From an uncultured Moheibacter sp. (GTDB lineage: Bacteria > Bacteroidota > Bacteroidia > Flavobacteriales > Weeksellaceae): a stretch of DNA of 5,610 nucleotides. The notes under the pieces were generated by a model. That model was given only the letters and a program-made list of their open reading frames with translations. It made no database searches and was not told the DNA's origin. The stretch lies in contig CALLXZ010000362.1 of the NCBI GenBank assembly GCA_937875605.1, positions 1-5,610 on the forward strand, read 5' to 3'. Below, piece after piece: positions 1-5,610 of this stretch. A program made the position numbers and the translations under genes. The stretch's first letter is position 1. The number at the start of each line of letters is the position of its first letter.

Positions 1-666
1 ACATTTGAAGCAACAGCTTCCAGTGATGATCCTTCTGCTACCTTTGCTTGGTATTTAGACGATATAGAAATAGGAACAGGTTCTGCTATTTCTATTTCTG
101 AAAATGGAACATATACGGTTATTGTTACCGGTATGAACGGATGTATAAATGAAGAAACACTAACAATTTCAACACCACCAACTCCGATTATTACAGGAAT
201 TGAAATTGGACCAAATTATGTCATTGTTTCCGGAAGTTCTGGTGACGGAGGAGGCTCCTTAGAATATTCACTAGATGGTATCTTATGGCAAAATAGTCCT
301 CAGTTTAATAATTTGATTCCAGGTGAAATTTATACGATTTACGTTCGTGAAGATGGTTGTATGAAAGACAGTTATGAAGTTGTAATTTTAAGTATTTCTA
401 ATTTTATATCACCAAATAATGACGGTAAAAACGATACGTGGGAAATTAGAGGGATAGAGGTGACACAAGGCGCTACTATTAAGATATTTGACCGCTTCGG
501 GAAAATATTTGTCGACAGGAAGTTTGAAGGAAATTACAAATGGGATGGAAAATATTTAGGGAATAATATAACTACCGGAGATTATTGGTATATCATAGAG
601 ATTCCTTCGGACGGGATAATCAAGGCACAAAAGTTTGTAGGAAATATATCCGTTAAAAGTCAATGA
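1..666 (+). CDS. C-terminal part of a secreted Ig-like-repeat surface protein with a T9SS type B sorting domain (5' end outside window)
   Basis: The frame is open from base 1, so the gene starts upstream; an internal ATG at 133 is not the real start. The visible 221 residues hold three units. Residues 1-57 are an Ig/PKD-like repeat (FAWYLD, then NGTYTVIVTG and a GC pair). Residues about 60-130 are a second beta-sandwich repeat (LEYSLDG, WQNSPQF, IYTIYVREDGC). Residues about 132-221 are the gliding-motility-associated C-terminal (type B) sorting domain, with SPNNDGKND at 138-145, KIFDRFGKIF at 161-170, WDGKY at 181-185 and TGDYWY at 192-197. In this family the domain directs export through the type IX secretion system, and such proteins are usually adhesins or other cell-surface proteins. 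The end of the domain coincides with the stop codon, as expected. A terminator follows closely. The function of the missing N-terminal part cannot be judged here. Confidence 0.9.
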   Translation, partial: TFEATASSDDPSATFAWYLDDIEIGTGSAISISENGTYTVIVTGMNGCINEETLTISTPPTPIITGIEIGPNYVIVSGSSGDGGGSLEYSLDGILWQNSPQFNNLIPGEIYTIYVREDGCMKDSYEVVILSISNFISPNNDGKNDTWEIRGIEVTQGATIKIFDRFGKIFVDRKFEGNYKWDGKYLGNNITTGDYWYIIEIPSDGIIKAQKFVGNISVKSQ

Positions 667-715
667 GTTATATGAAACGGATAGATTTTAAATATTTGAA
701 AATTTAACTAAGTTT

Positions 716-747
716 GAGGGACTGTCTAATTTTGATTGTCCCTTTTT
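716..747 (+). terminator. Intrinsic terminator after the surface-protein gene
   Basis: GGGAC (718-722) pairs with GTCCC (738-742), extended by A717-T743, and is followed at once by a run of five T (743-747). The loop is about 15 bases, which is long, so strength is moderate. It lies 50 bases after the stop at 666. It should separate the intact sorting-domain gene from the relic and the porP-family gene downstream. Confidence 0.6.
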
Positions 748-764
748 AATTAAGACACATGAAT

Positions 765-1241
765 AATTATGAGATTGATTTGAAATTGGCGATTTCTATT
801 TAATCGTGAACGTGGCTGACAAAGGAACAGCATTGGAATTTTAATTGGATGGTGTTTTTTTGCAAACGAATCCAAGATTTAATAATTTGATAACAGGGGT
901 TGATATACGGTACATGTCAGAGAAAGAGGTTGTGAACCGATAACCGCAAAAGCAGCGATACTCTCCATTCTTAATTTTTTTTGCCTAATAATGACGGGAA
1001 AAATGATACCCGGAACATAAGATGATTAAATAATTCAATGGAATGGAGTGTTAAAATATTTGACCGTTATGGAAAAATATTTGTAGATTCGGGACTCCAA
1101 ACTTTGGACGGATATAGTTGGAATGGAAAATACAAAGGAGAAAGCGCTCCGTCAGGCGATGATTGGTACATTATCTCAACCAAAGTTAAGGAATTGGTCG
1201 AAACAAAATATATAGGGCATATAAGCGTTAGAAATAGATAG
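765..1241 (+). pseudogene. Decayed second copy of the surface-protein C-terminus (Ig-like repeat plus type B sorting domain)
   Basis: Translated piecewise, this stretch aligns with residues about 67-221 of the upstream gene. Frame 2 from 779 reads FEIG...LIV...LEF-stop-LDG...NPRFNNLITG. Frame 1 from 904 reads YTVHVRERGC...ILSILNFF. Frame 3 from 984 reads PNNDGKNDT...IR-stop, then KIFDRYGKIFVD...WNGKY...SGDDWYI to the stop at 1239-1241. Disabling changes are TAA at 842-844 (where the intact copy has Ser90), a net one-base loss at about 896-903, another at the T8 run 975-982, and TGA at 1023-1025 (opposite Gly151, GGA to TGA). Between NDT and KIFDR the two copies have the same residue count, so the alignment needs no gap there. 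The last 67 codons could be read from ATG 1038, but they cover only part of a sorting domain and have no signal peptide, so this is not a convincing gene. The left boundary is approximate. A separate sequencing error for each of four lesions is unlikely. Confidence 0.85.
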
Positions 1242-1250
1242 GTAACACAC

Positions 1251-2213
1251 ATGAGAAAAATTTTATTTGCGACGGTTTTAGTAATAGTAGCCATACAGGC
1301 ATTGGGGCAGGAGGGATTACCCTTTTACAAACATTATTTAGTAAGTGACAGGTATTTGATTAACCCATCTTATGCAGGTGTAAATCCAGAAGTTTTAAGT
1401 GTGACGGGAAGTTACAGAAATCAATGGGCAGACCTTCCGGAAAGTCCAAATACTCAGACAGTCAGTATTCATGCTACTGTAGTTGATCGCTTAGCATTTG
1501 GTATTTATGTCTTTAACGACCAAAATGGATTATCAAGTTTAAGAGGTGCCAATCTTTCAGCAGCTTACCATATTCCAATCAATTCCAGCCGTGATTTTCG
1601 CGATGATGAAACCGAAGATTTGTTTTCATTTGGTTTGTCCTATAACTTTTTCCAGCAACGTTTAGATGTGGAAAGGGTAATAGCAGATGATCCGAATGAT
1701 GAAACTTTAGTTGACCCGAATACGAATCTGAATAATTTTAACCTCGGTGTTTCCTTTAAATATGCAGGAGCATTTGCGGGTGTTTCGGTATTGGATATTC
1801 CTTTGCAGAATAACCAGGCAGTAGCAAATGGCGTTGAGCCACTTCCAACTTGGTACTATTTTTTATTGGGTTATCAAATTTATGTATTTGACGGTTTTCG
1901 TTTAGAACCATCTGTGGTAATGAACTTGAATTCCAATTCCGAACGTCAGTTTGATTTGAATTTAATGGGACATATAGGTTTTGGAGATCAAGAACAAGGT
2001 TTGGATTTAGGGGTTTCCTATCGTCAGGACGTAGATAAAAACGGTTCGCAGGGATTAAGCATTTCGCCTGTGATGAAATTGAAAATAGGTGGATTGCGAT
2101 TGGGAATGTCGTATGATGTAGGACTTTCCGACATTGCAAAAGAAGCCGGAAATGGAATCTTATTTAGTTTAGGATACGATTTCAGCAATCCATTTAGACC
2201 TGATTTTAGATAG
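1251..2213 (+). CDS. PorP/SprF-family type IX secretion outer-membrane protein
   Basis: This 320-residue protein starts with a typical signal peptide (hydrophobic residues 4-18, cleavage probably after LGQ at 18-20). The mature N-terminus carries the family hallmarks FYKHYLVSDRYLINPSYAG (25-43) and YRNQW (55-59). The rest alternates amphipathic strands and loops and ends in LGYDFSNPF, as in an outer-membrane beta-barrel. SprF in Flavobacterium johnsoniae, a member of this family, is needed to secrete or attach its type B partner SprB, and such genes usually lie right after their substrate gene. Here the gene begins 9 bases after the stop of the decayed sorting-domain copy, which fits an ancestral operon. 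The ATG at 1251 is chosen because it gives the signal peptide; no clear Shine-Dalgarno is seen. No good promoter is visible just upstream. Family assignment is firm; the partner is inferred. Confidence 0.93.
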   Translation: MRKILFATVLVIVAIQALGQEGLPFYKHYLVSDRYLINPSYAGVNPEVLSVTGSYRNQWADLPESPNTQTVSIHATVVDRLAFGIYVFNDQNGLSSLRGANLSAAYHIPINSSRDFRDDETEDLFSFGLSYNFFQQRLDVERVIADDPNDETLVDPNTNLNNFNLGVSFKYAGAFAGVSVLDIPLQNNQAVANGVEPLPTWYYFLLGYQIYVFDGFRLEPSVVMNLNSNSERQFDLNLMGHIGFGDQEQGLDLGVSYRQDVDKNGSQGLSISPVMKLKIGGLRLGMSYDVGLSDIAKEAGNGILFSLGYDFSNPFRPDFR

Positions 2214-2233
2214 AATTTTATACGTTTAGATAT

Positions 2234-2264
2234 AAAAATCACCTCTCTTCGAGGTGATTTTTTT
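2234..2264 (+). terminator. Strong intrinsic terminator after the porP-family gene
   Basis: CACCTC (2240-2245) pairs perfectly with GAGGTG (2251-2256) around a 5-base loop. The stem is lengthened by A/T pairs (2234-2239 with 2257-2262) and followed by a T run ending at 2264. The A-run on the left arm means it could also work in the opposite direction, but no - strand gene is seen that needs it. Confidence 0.85.
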
Positions 2265-2292
2265 GTTTTATACAAATTAATTCAATGATTAG

Positions 2293-2357
2293 TTAAAATA
2301 TTTTAATTATTAAATAACTTACAATCAGTTTGTTATAATTAATTATTTCAAATAATT
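2293..2357. repeat. Cluster of AT-rich palindromes in the intergenic region before padR
   Basis: The gene-free stretch 2265-2431 is very AT-rich. It holds a perfect 14-base palindrome TTAAAATATTTTAA at 2293-2306 and a perfect 12-base palindrome ATAATTAATTAT at 2335-2346. It also has an 8-base inverted repeat, AATTATTT (2341-2348) and AAATAATT (2350-2357), with one base between. They may be protein-binding sites or a curved or easily melted upstream region. Some self-complementarity is expected by chance at this base composition. Confidence 0.4.
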
Positions 2358-2376
2358 AAAATATTTCAGTACTTTG

Positions 2377-2410
2377 TTTTGCATAATACTATTTTAAATG
2401 TATATATTTG
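2377..2410 (+). promoter_or_regulatory. Bacteroidota-type promoter of the padR-pspC operon
   Basis: A TTTTG at 2377-2381 and a TATATTTG at 2403-2410 match the -33 TTG and -7 TAnnTTTG elements of the main Bacteroidota sigma factor, with 21 bases between them. Transcription would start near 2415-2418, giving a leader of roughly 15 bases before ATG 2432. This also argues against the TTG at 2408 as a start codon, because that TTG is part of the -7 box. Confidence 0.65.
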
Positions 2411-2417
2411 CAATACA
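2399..2417. promoter_or_regulatory. Candidate PadR operator overlapping the -7 box
   Basis: TGTAT (2399-2403) and ATACA (2413-2417) form an inverted repeat with a 9-base spacer, centred on the -7 element. PadR-family dimers bind short palindromes with a TGT/ACA core of similar spacing, classically ATGT-N8-ACAT, and many repress their own operon. Autorepression here is inferred from position and symmetry only. Confidence 0.4.
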
Positions 2418-2431
2418 AATTAGATATCGAG

Positions 2432-2776
2432 ATGGATATAGAAAAAACAAAAACGCAAATGAGAAAGGGAATACTGGAGTATTGCATTCTCAGCATCATC
2501 AAAAGAGGAGGCGATGCCTATGCGTCCGATATAATCGATGAACTAAAAAAATCAGAAATGATCGTAGTAGAAGGCACACTTTATCCTCTTTTAACCCGAT
2601 TGAAAAATGACAATCTTCTTAACTATCGTTGGGAAGAATCCACATCCGGTCCGCCACGTAAATATTATACACTTACAGAGGATGGAATGAATTTTCTGCA
2701 GGAATTAGCAGAAACCTGGAATCAACTACAAAACGCAGTAAATAAAGTAACTATAGATACAAATCAACATGGATAA
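2432..2776 (+). CDS. PadR-family transcriptional regulator
   Basis: This is a 114-residue single-domain winged-helix protein, the usual size for the short PadR type found in Bacteroidota. Visible family features are QMRKGILEYCILSII (9-23), a recognition-helix region ending in VVEGTLYPLLTRLKNDNLL (45-63), and the wing YRWEESTSGPPRKYYTLTEDG (65-85). A short C-terminal helix (about 86-106) probably makes the dimer. The start is set at ATG 2432; the reading frame stays open to a TTG at 2408, but that triplet belongs to the -7 promoter box and would add residues not typical of the family. The gene overlaps the next by 8 bases, so the two are almost certainly co-transcribed and translationally coupled. 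The likely role is control of this operon, probably through the inverted repeat at 2399-2417. The ligand is unknown. Confidence 0.93.
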   Translation: MDIEKTKTQMRKGILEYCILSIIKRGGDAYASDIIDELKKSEMIVVEGTLYPLLTRLKNDNLLNYRWEESTSGPPRKYYTLTEDGMNFLQELAETWNQLQNAVNKVTIDTNQHG

Positions 2777-4493
2777 GACGATCTCAATCAGTTTAGGCGG
2801 TTTTTCTTTTATTGTGGACGACCGTGCTTTCTTTAAATTAAAGAATTATTTGGACGACATCAGACGTTCGCTTCACGGAATGGAAGGAACAGAAGACATC
2901 ATTTCGGATGTAGAAGTCCGGATTGCCGAACTTTTCAAGGAAAAATTAGGCGTAAGAGAAGTAGTAAACGAACAAGATGTGGAGCACATCGTAAACGTAA
3001 TGGGACGTCCGGAACAGTTCGTAGATGAAGAAAACGAAGAAACGACAAATACCTATTCTTCGACTTCCGGAACTTCTTACAGACAAACGGCTTCCGGTGA
3101 AAAAATAAAAAGAAAACTGTACCGCGATCCGAACGACAAAATCATCGCAGGTGTACTTTCAGGTTTGGCACACTATTTAGGCGTAGAAACTTGGGTAACC
3201 AGAGTCTTGTTTATCGTATTACTGTTCTCTGACTTTTTCATTTCTCTTACCAGTTTGACTGTCATTAGTTACATAGTTCTTTGGATTATCTTACCAAAAG
3301 CAGAAACAGCAACCCAAAAATATGAGATGTACGGCCAGGCAGGCGATTTTGAAACGATAAAAAAAAACGCCAACCAAGCCGCATCTGAGATGAAAGGAGT
3401 GGCTCGCGATGCATCTGGTGCGCTGGGAAAGTTATTCCACGTATTGGGTAAAATCATCTTAGTCTTAATAGGTATTTCGTTGATTTGTACAGGGATAGGA
3501 TTGATTATCGGAGCCATTTCTTTAGTAATTGCTACGTTTTCTGAAGTGCCCATGCAGTTTTTTGGATACATTTTAGACGACCAATGGCAAGATGTAACGT
3601 CTAAAGTCTTATTTGTCATCTTGTTTGCGATTCCGGCGATCTTGCTGATCATGTTAGGTTCAAAACTCATTTCATCCAGAGTTAAAATAAACCGTATGTT
3701 CATTTGGTCCTCAATGGGAGTCTGGTTGCTTGCCATCATTGGAAGTGGGATTTTAGGAATGAACATTGCAAAAAATTTCTTTCACGAAATAGAATATACT
3801 GACCAGAAGTCTTATTCTATCCAGTCAGATACGATTGCCATTTCCTTTAACGAATTTAAAAATGGCGGCAAATACAAATACAAATGGCTAAATGACGGAA
3901 ACAATAGTTTTGCAGAAATTGATGGAAATCTACACCTGAAAATGGATAAAGATATTCAAATCAAAAAAAGCGACGACCAAAATATTAAAGTAGAAGTCCT
4001 TTACAAATCCAAAGGAAGAAATATGGATAACGCACGTGAAAATGCAGAAAACATTCAGTATGACTATAAGGTCAAGGCCAATGGTGAGATCGAACTTGAC
4101 AGTTACATCATTCTCCCAAAAGGTTCCAAATTCAGAGATCAAGAAGTAGAAATCATTCTTTATGTTCCGACTTCAAAAACCGTAAAAGCTCTCAACGTAG
4201 AAGATATCATCCTATACAATGATAAAAATGAATACGATTATGAGTACGGAGAAAATAAATTCTTTAAATTTACAGACGGAAAGTTTCAATGCACAAACTG
4301 TGAACACGACGAAGAGAATTATGATGACGAAACCATCTATTTCAATTCAGAATCAGATAGCGCACATAACATCATCGTATCCCCAAAGGGTGTACACATA
4401 GAAGACGGAAAAGAAAAAGTCATTATTAACAAAAATAAAATCAAAATAACCGATGGTACAGATTCTGTTGACATTAACATCACTGGTGATTGA
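2769..4493 (+). CDS. PspC-domain membrane protein with a large C-terminal beta-rich domain
   Basis: This is a 574-residue inner-membrane protein. Residues 1-88 are a charged cytoplasmic N-terminal region common in Bacteroidota PspC proteins (SISLGGFSF, DIISDVEVRIAELF, NVMGRPEQF). A low-complexity Ser/Thr linker (91-110) follows. The PspC domain spans about 112-178 (KRKLYRDPNDKIIAGVLSGLAHYLG, then two hydrophobic segments ending ISYIVLWIILP). Further membrane segments lie at about 227-257, 279-301 and 310-334. Residues 340-574 form a soluble, Asp/Lys/Asn-rich domain with repeated beta-strand-like stretches, probably outside the cytoplasm. This domain contains a CTNC motif at 508-511, a very acidic stretch (512-521) and short GKEKVIINKNKIKI-like strands near the end. 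PspC domains take part in envelope-stress responses in Proteobacteria; the Bacteroidota form often sits beside a PadR gene, as here. The ATG lies inside the padR 3' end. The precise function is not known to me. Confidence 0.88.
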   Translation: MDKTISISLGGFSFIVDDRAFFKLKNYLDDIRRSLHGMEGTEDIISDVEVRIAELFKEKLGVREVVNEQDVEHIVNVMGRPEQFVDEENEETTNTYSSTSGTSYRQTASGEKIKRKLYRDPNDKIIAGVLSGLAHYLGVETWVTRVLFIVLLFSDFFISLTSLTVISYIVLWIILPKAETATQKYEMYGQAGDFETIKKNANQAASEMKGVARDASGALGKLFHVLGKIILVLIGISLICTGIGLIIGAISLVIATFSEVPMQFFGYILDDQWQDVTSKVLFVILFAIPAILLIMLGSKLISSRVKINRMFIWSSMGVWLLAIIGSGILGMNIAKNFFHEIEYTDQKSYSIQSDTIAISFNEFKNGGKYKYKWLNDGNNSFAEIDGNLHLKMDKDIQIKKSDDQNIKVEVLYKSKGRNMDNARENAENIQYDYKVKANGEIELDSYIILPKGSKFRDQEVEIILYVPTSKTVKALNVEDIILYNDKNEYDYEYGENKFFKFTDGKFQCTNCEHDEENYDDETIYFNSESDSAHNIIVSPKGVHIEDGKEKVIINKNKIKITDGTDSVDINITGD

Positions 4494-4558
4494 TTTAGTA
4501 ATTTCATTCATCAGTTAATCACTGAGATTTACAAGACGACCTCACGCAAGTGTGAAAA

Positions 4559-4588
4559 TAAAGCCGGATGTAGTATTCCGGTTTTTTT
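4559..4588 (+). terminator. Intrinsic terminator of the padR-pspC operon
   Basis: CCGGA (4564-4568) pairs with TCCGG (4577-4581) around an 8-base loop. The stem extends by a G-T pair and A-T pairs into the T7 run at 4582-4588. It lies about 70 bases after the PspC stop codon. The 65 bases between hold nothing else that I can support. Confidence 0.8.
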
Positions 4589-4601
4589 ATGCCCGAAAGT
4601 G

Positions 4602-4609
4602 TATATTTG
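4602..4609 (+). promoter_or_regulatory. Probable -7 promoter element for the acyltransferase-thioesterase pair
   Basis: TATATTTG fits the Bacteroidota -7 consensus TAnnTTTG and lies just after a terminator and before the next operon, where a promoter is expected. No clear TTG -33 element is found at the right distance: the corresponding region is the terminator T run. Transcription would start near 4614-4617. Confidence 0.5.
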
Positions 4610-4613
4610 TTAG

Positions 4614-4655
4614 ATGAATTTTTTAAAATCTTACGAGGATCATCTTAAGAACTAA
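4614..4655 (+). other. 13-codon mini-ORF in the acyltransferase leader
   Basis: ATG at 4614 opens a short frame reading MNFLKSYEDHLKN and stops with TAA at 4653-4655, one codon before the acyltransferase ATG at 4659 and in the same frame. It could be a small leader peptide whose translation feeds the next start, or only the chance remainder of an open frame. Its start falls near the predicted transcription start, so it may not be in the mRNA with a usable leader. Confidence 0.2.
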
Positions 4656-4658
4656 CCT

Positions 4659-5222
4659 ATGAAAAAATTTCTTGGAAAAACTTTCTTAAATATGGCCGGC
4701 TGGAAGCTCGACATCACCGTTCCCGTCAAAAACATTCCCAAATGTGTCCTCATCGCAGCACCTCATACTACCAATTGGGATTTTTATTACGCCGTTTCTG
4801 CTTTTTGGGCCATGGGTATTCCCATGAAATTTTTTATCAAAGACAGTTGGACCAAACCTTGGTATGGATTTTTGATAAAATCACTTGGTGGTATAGGCAT
4901 CAATCGTTCCCAACGTTCAGATATGGTTGGATTCGGAGCCAAGCAATTAAAAAGCAACCATCATCTTTACCTGCTTAACACACCTGAAGGTTCACGTTCC
5001 TATGCCGAAAAGTGGAAAACAGGATTTTATTACATCGCATTAGAAGCCAATGTTCCTATTCTTCTCGCGTATGCTGATTATCAGAAAAAAATGACCGGAA
5101 TCGGTAAGGTAATTGATGATATACCCAACAAAACTAAAGAAGAAGTTTTACAGGAAATTGAAGCCTATTATTTCAATGTAAAAGGTAAATTCCCTGAAAA
5201 TTATAATCCTAAAATATTCTGA
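4659..5222 (+). CDS. Short lysophospholipid (1-acylglycerol-3-phosphate type) acyltransferase
   Basis: This 187-residue protein belongs to the PlsC-like acyltransferase superfamily, which transfers acyl groups to lysophosphatidic acid or related lipids at the membrane. Motif I is HTTNWD at 36-41, with the catalytic His36 and Asp41 in HX4D spacing. Motif II lies in the KDSWTKPWYGFLIKSLGGIGINRS region (61-84), including the INRS that contacts the phosphate. Motif III is PEGSRS at 109-114 (PEGTRS in most members). The motif IV region is VPILLAYADY (132-141). It lacks a long N-terminal membrane helix and is shorter than typical PlsC (about 240 residues), like a compact form common in Bacteroidota; the substrate may therefore not be lysophosphatidate. 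ATG 4659 gives the natural N-terminus MKKFLGKTFL; the in-frame TAA just upstream rules out a longer protein. The stop codon overlaps the next start (TGATG), so the two genes are coupled. Confidence 0.85.
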   Translation: MKKFLGKTFLNMAGWKLDITVPVKNIPKCVLIAAPHTTNWDFYYAVSAFWAMGIPMKFFIKDSWTKPWYGFLIKSLGGIGINRSQRSDMVGFGAKQLKSNHHLYLLNTPEGSRSYAEKWKTGFYYIALEANVPILLAYADYQKKMTGIGKVIDDIPNKTKEEVLQEIEAYYFNVKGKFPENYNPKIF

Positions 5223-5610
5223 TGGACAAACAATCAAAACTTGATAAACTCAACCAAATGAGCGCCCAAACGCTTATGGAAACCTTAGAAATTAAATTTT
5301 CAGATGTAGGCGAAGGATTCATCGAAGCAACGATGCCCGTAACCTCTAAAGTACATCAACCTTATGGGATCTTACACGGCGGAGCCAGCATTGCGCTCGC
5401 AGAAACGGTCGGAAGCGTTTTATCAGCAACTTCCATTGACCCGAAAGAATTTAAATCGGTGGGAATGCAGATGACGTCCAATCACCTTCGCCCAAAAAGA
5501 GAAGGAATCATCACCGCACGTGCGGAATTTGTAAAAAAAGGAAGAACCGTTCATCTGGTGAAAATTGAAATCAAAGATGAAGAAGGACAGATGATTTGCT
5601 ACTGCCATCT
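5222..5610 (+). CDS. Hotdog-fold acyl-CoA thioesterase, PaaI/MenI (YdiI-like) group, 3' end outside window
   Basis: The 129 visible residues cover nearly all of a hotdog-fold domain of about 140 residues. Key signs are HQPYGILHGGASIALAETVGS at 45-65, with the HGG at 52-54 and Glu61 as the likely catalytic carboxylate, then SVGMQMTSNHLRPKREG (79-95) and GRTVHLVKIEIKDEEGQ (107-123). This pattern is very close to that of the E. coli thioesterases YdiI (1,4-dihydroxy-2-naphthoyl-CoA hydrolase, menaquinone synthesis) and EntH. It therefore hydrolyses an acyl- or aroyl-CoA thioester in the cytoplasm; a role in menaquinone synthesis is plausible but needs the downstream genes. ATG at 5222 shares its A with the stop codon of the acyltransferase (TGATG), indicating translational coupling. 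The gene has no stop before the window ends. Confidence 0.88.
   Translation, partial: MDKQSKLDKLNQMSAQTLMETLEIKFSDVGEGFIEATMPVTSKVHQPYGILHGGASIALAETVGSVLSATSIDPKEFKSVGMQMTSNHLRPKREGIITARAEFVKKGRTVHLVKIEIKDEEGQMICYCH

Noticed and set aside
133..135. ATG at 133 as the start of the first gene
   Set aside because: The frame is open and protein-like back to base 1, covering a continuous Ig-like repeat, so the gene begins outside the window.
727..734. TAATTTTG matching the -7 consensus, as a possible promoter for the porP-family gene
   Set aside because: It sits in the loop of the terminator hairpin, and no TTG element lies at 19-23 bases upstream (nearest candidates are 10 and 28 bases away).
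1756..2139. Minus-strand open frame inside the porP-family gene
   Set aside because: It has no recognisable domain and lies opposite a clear family member; it is a shadow of that coding sequence. The other - strand frames (1067-1294, 2024-2275, 3269-3766, 3930-4142, 5423-5608) are rejected for the same reason.
2408..2431. Upstream TTG start that would lengthen the PadR protein by 8 residues
   Set aside because: The TTG is part of the predicted -7 box, and the ATG at 2432 gives the usual PadR N-terminus.
4219..4401. Plus-strand 60-codon frame inside the PspC gene
   Set aside because: It is out of frame with a well-supported protein and has no domain or start signal; the 4742-4978 frame inside the acyltransferase gene is likewise a shadow.
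4511..4525. Small hairpin TCAGT-TAATC-ACTGA after the PspC gene as a terminator
   Set aside because: The stem is only 5 base pairs and no T run follows; the hairpin at 4559-4588 is far better.

Overview
The window looks like chromosomal DNA of a member of the Bacteroidota, probably a gliding or type IX-secreting lineage. Four things support this: a C-terminal T9SS type B sorting domain, a PorP/SprF-family protein, TAnnTTTG-type promoter motifs, and low-GC DNA with weak or absent Shine-Dalgarno sequences. The genus cannot be fixed from this sequence. All supported genes are on the + strand.

Left part (1-2264): the 3' end of a large secreted, Ig-like-repeat surface protein with an intact type B sorting domain (1-666) ends at a hairpin terminator (716-747). 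A decayed second copy of the same C-terminal module follows (about 765-1241). It carries two internal stop codons and two single-base frameshifts. Nine bases after it starts an intact porP/sprF-family gene (1251-2213), closed by a strong hairpin terminator (2234-2264). A type B substrate followed directly by porP/sprF is the familiar arrangement. Here the relic sits in the place of the substrate's tail, and the intact tail is cut off from porP by a terminator.

Middle part (2265-4588): an AT-rich intergenic region with several short palindromes leads into a good Bacteroidota promoter (2377-2410). An inverted repeat lies across its -7 box and is a candidate operator. Downstream is a two-gene operon: a PadR-family regulator (2432-2776) overlapping by 8 bp a PspC-domain membrane protein (2769-4493). 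The operon is closed by a hairpin terminator (4559-4588). This is probably an envelope-stress-type module, with the regulator controlling its own operon.

Right part (4589-5610): a TATATTTG motif and an in-frame 13-codon mini-ORF precede a short lysophosphatidate-type acyltransferase gene (4659-5222). Its stop codon overlaps the start of a hotdog-fold acyl-CoA thioesterase (5222-5610, cut by the window end). Together they look like a lipid or acyl-CoA metabolism operon.

I see no CRISPR array, transposase, integrase, tRNA or rRNA, and no clear new defence or mobile system. The most interesting item is the relic sorting domain between an intact type B substrate and porP.
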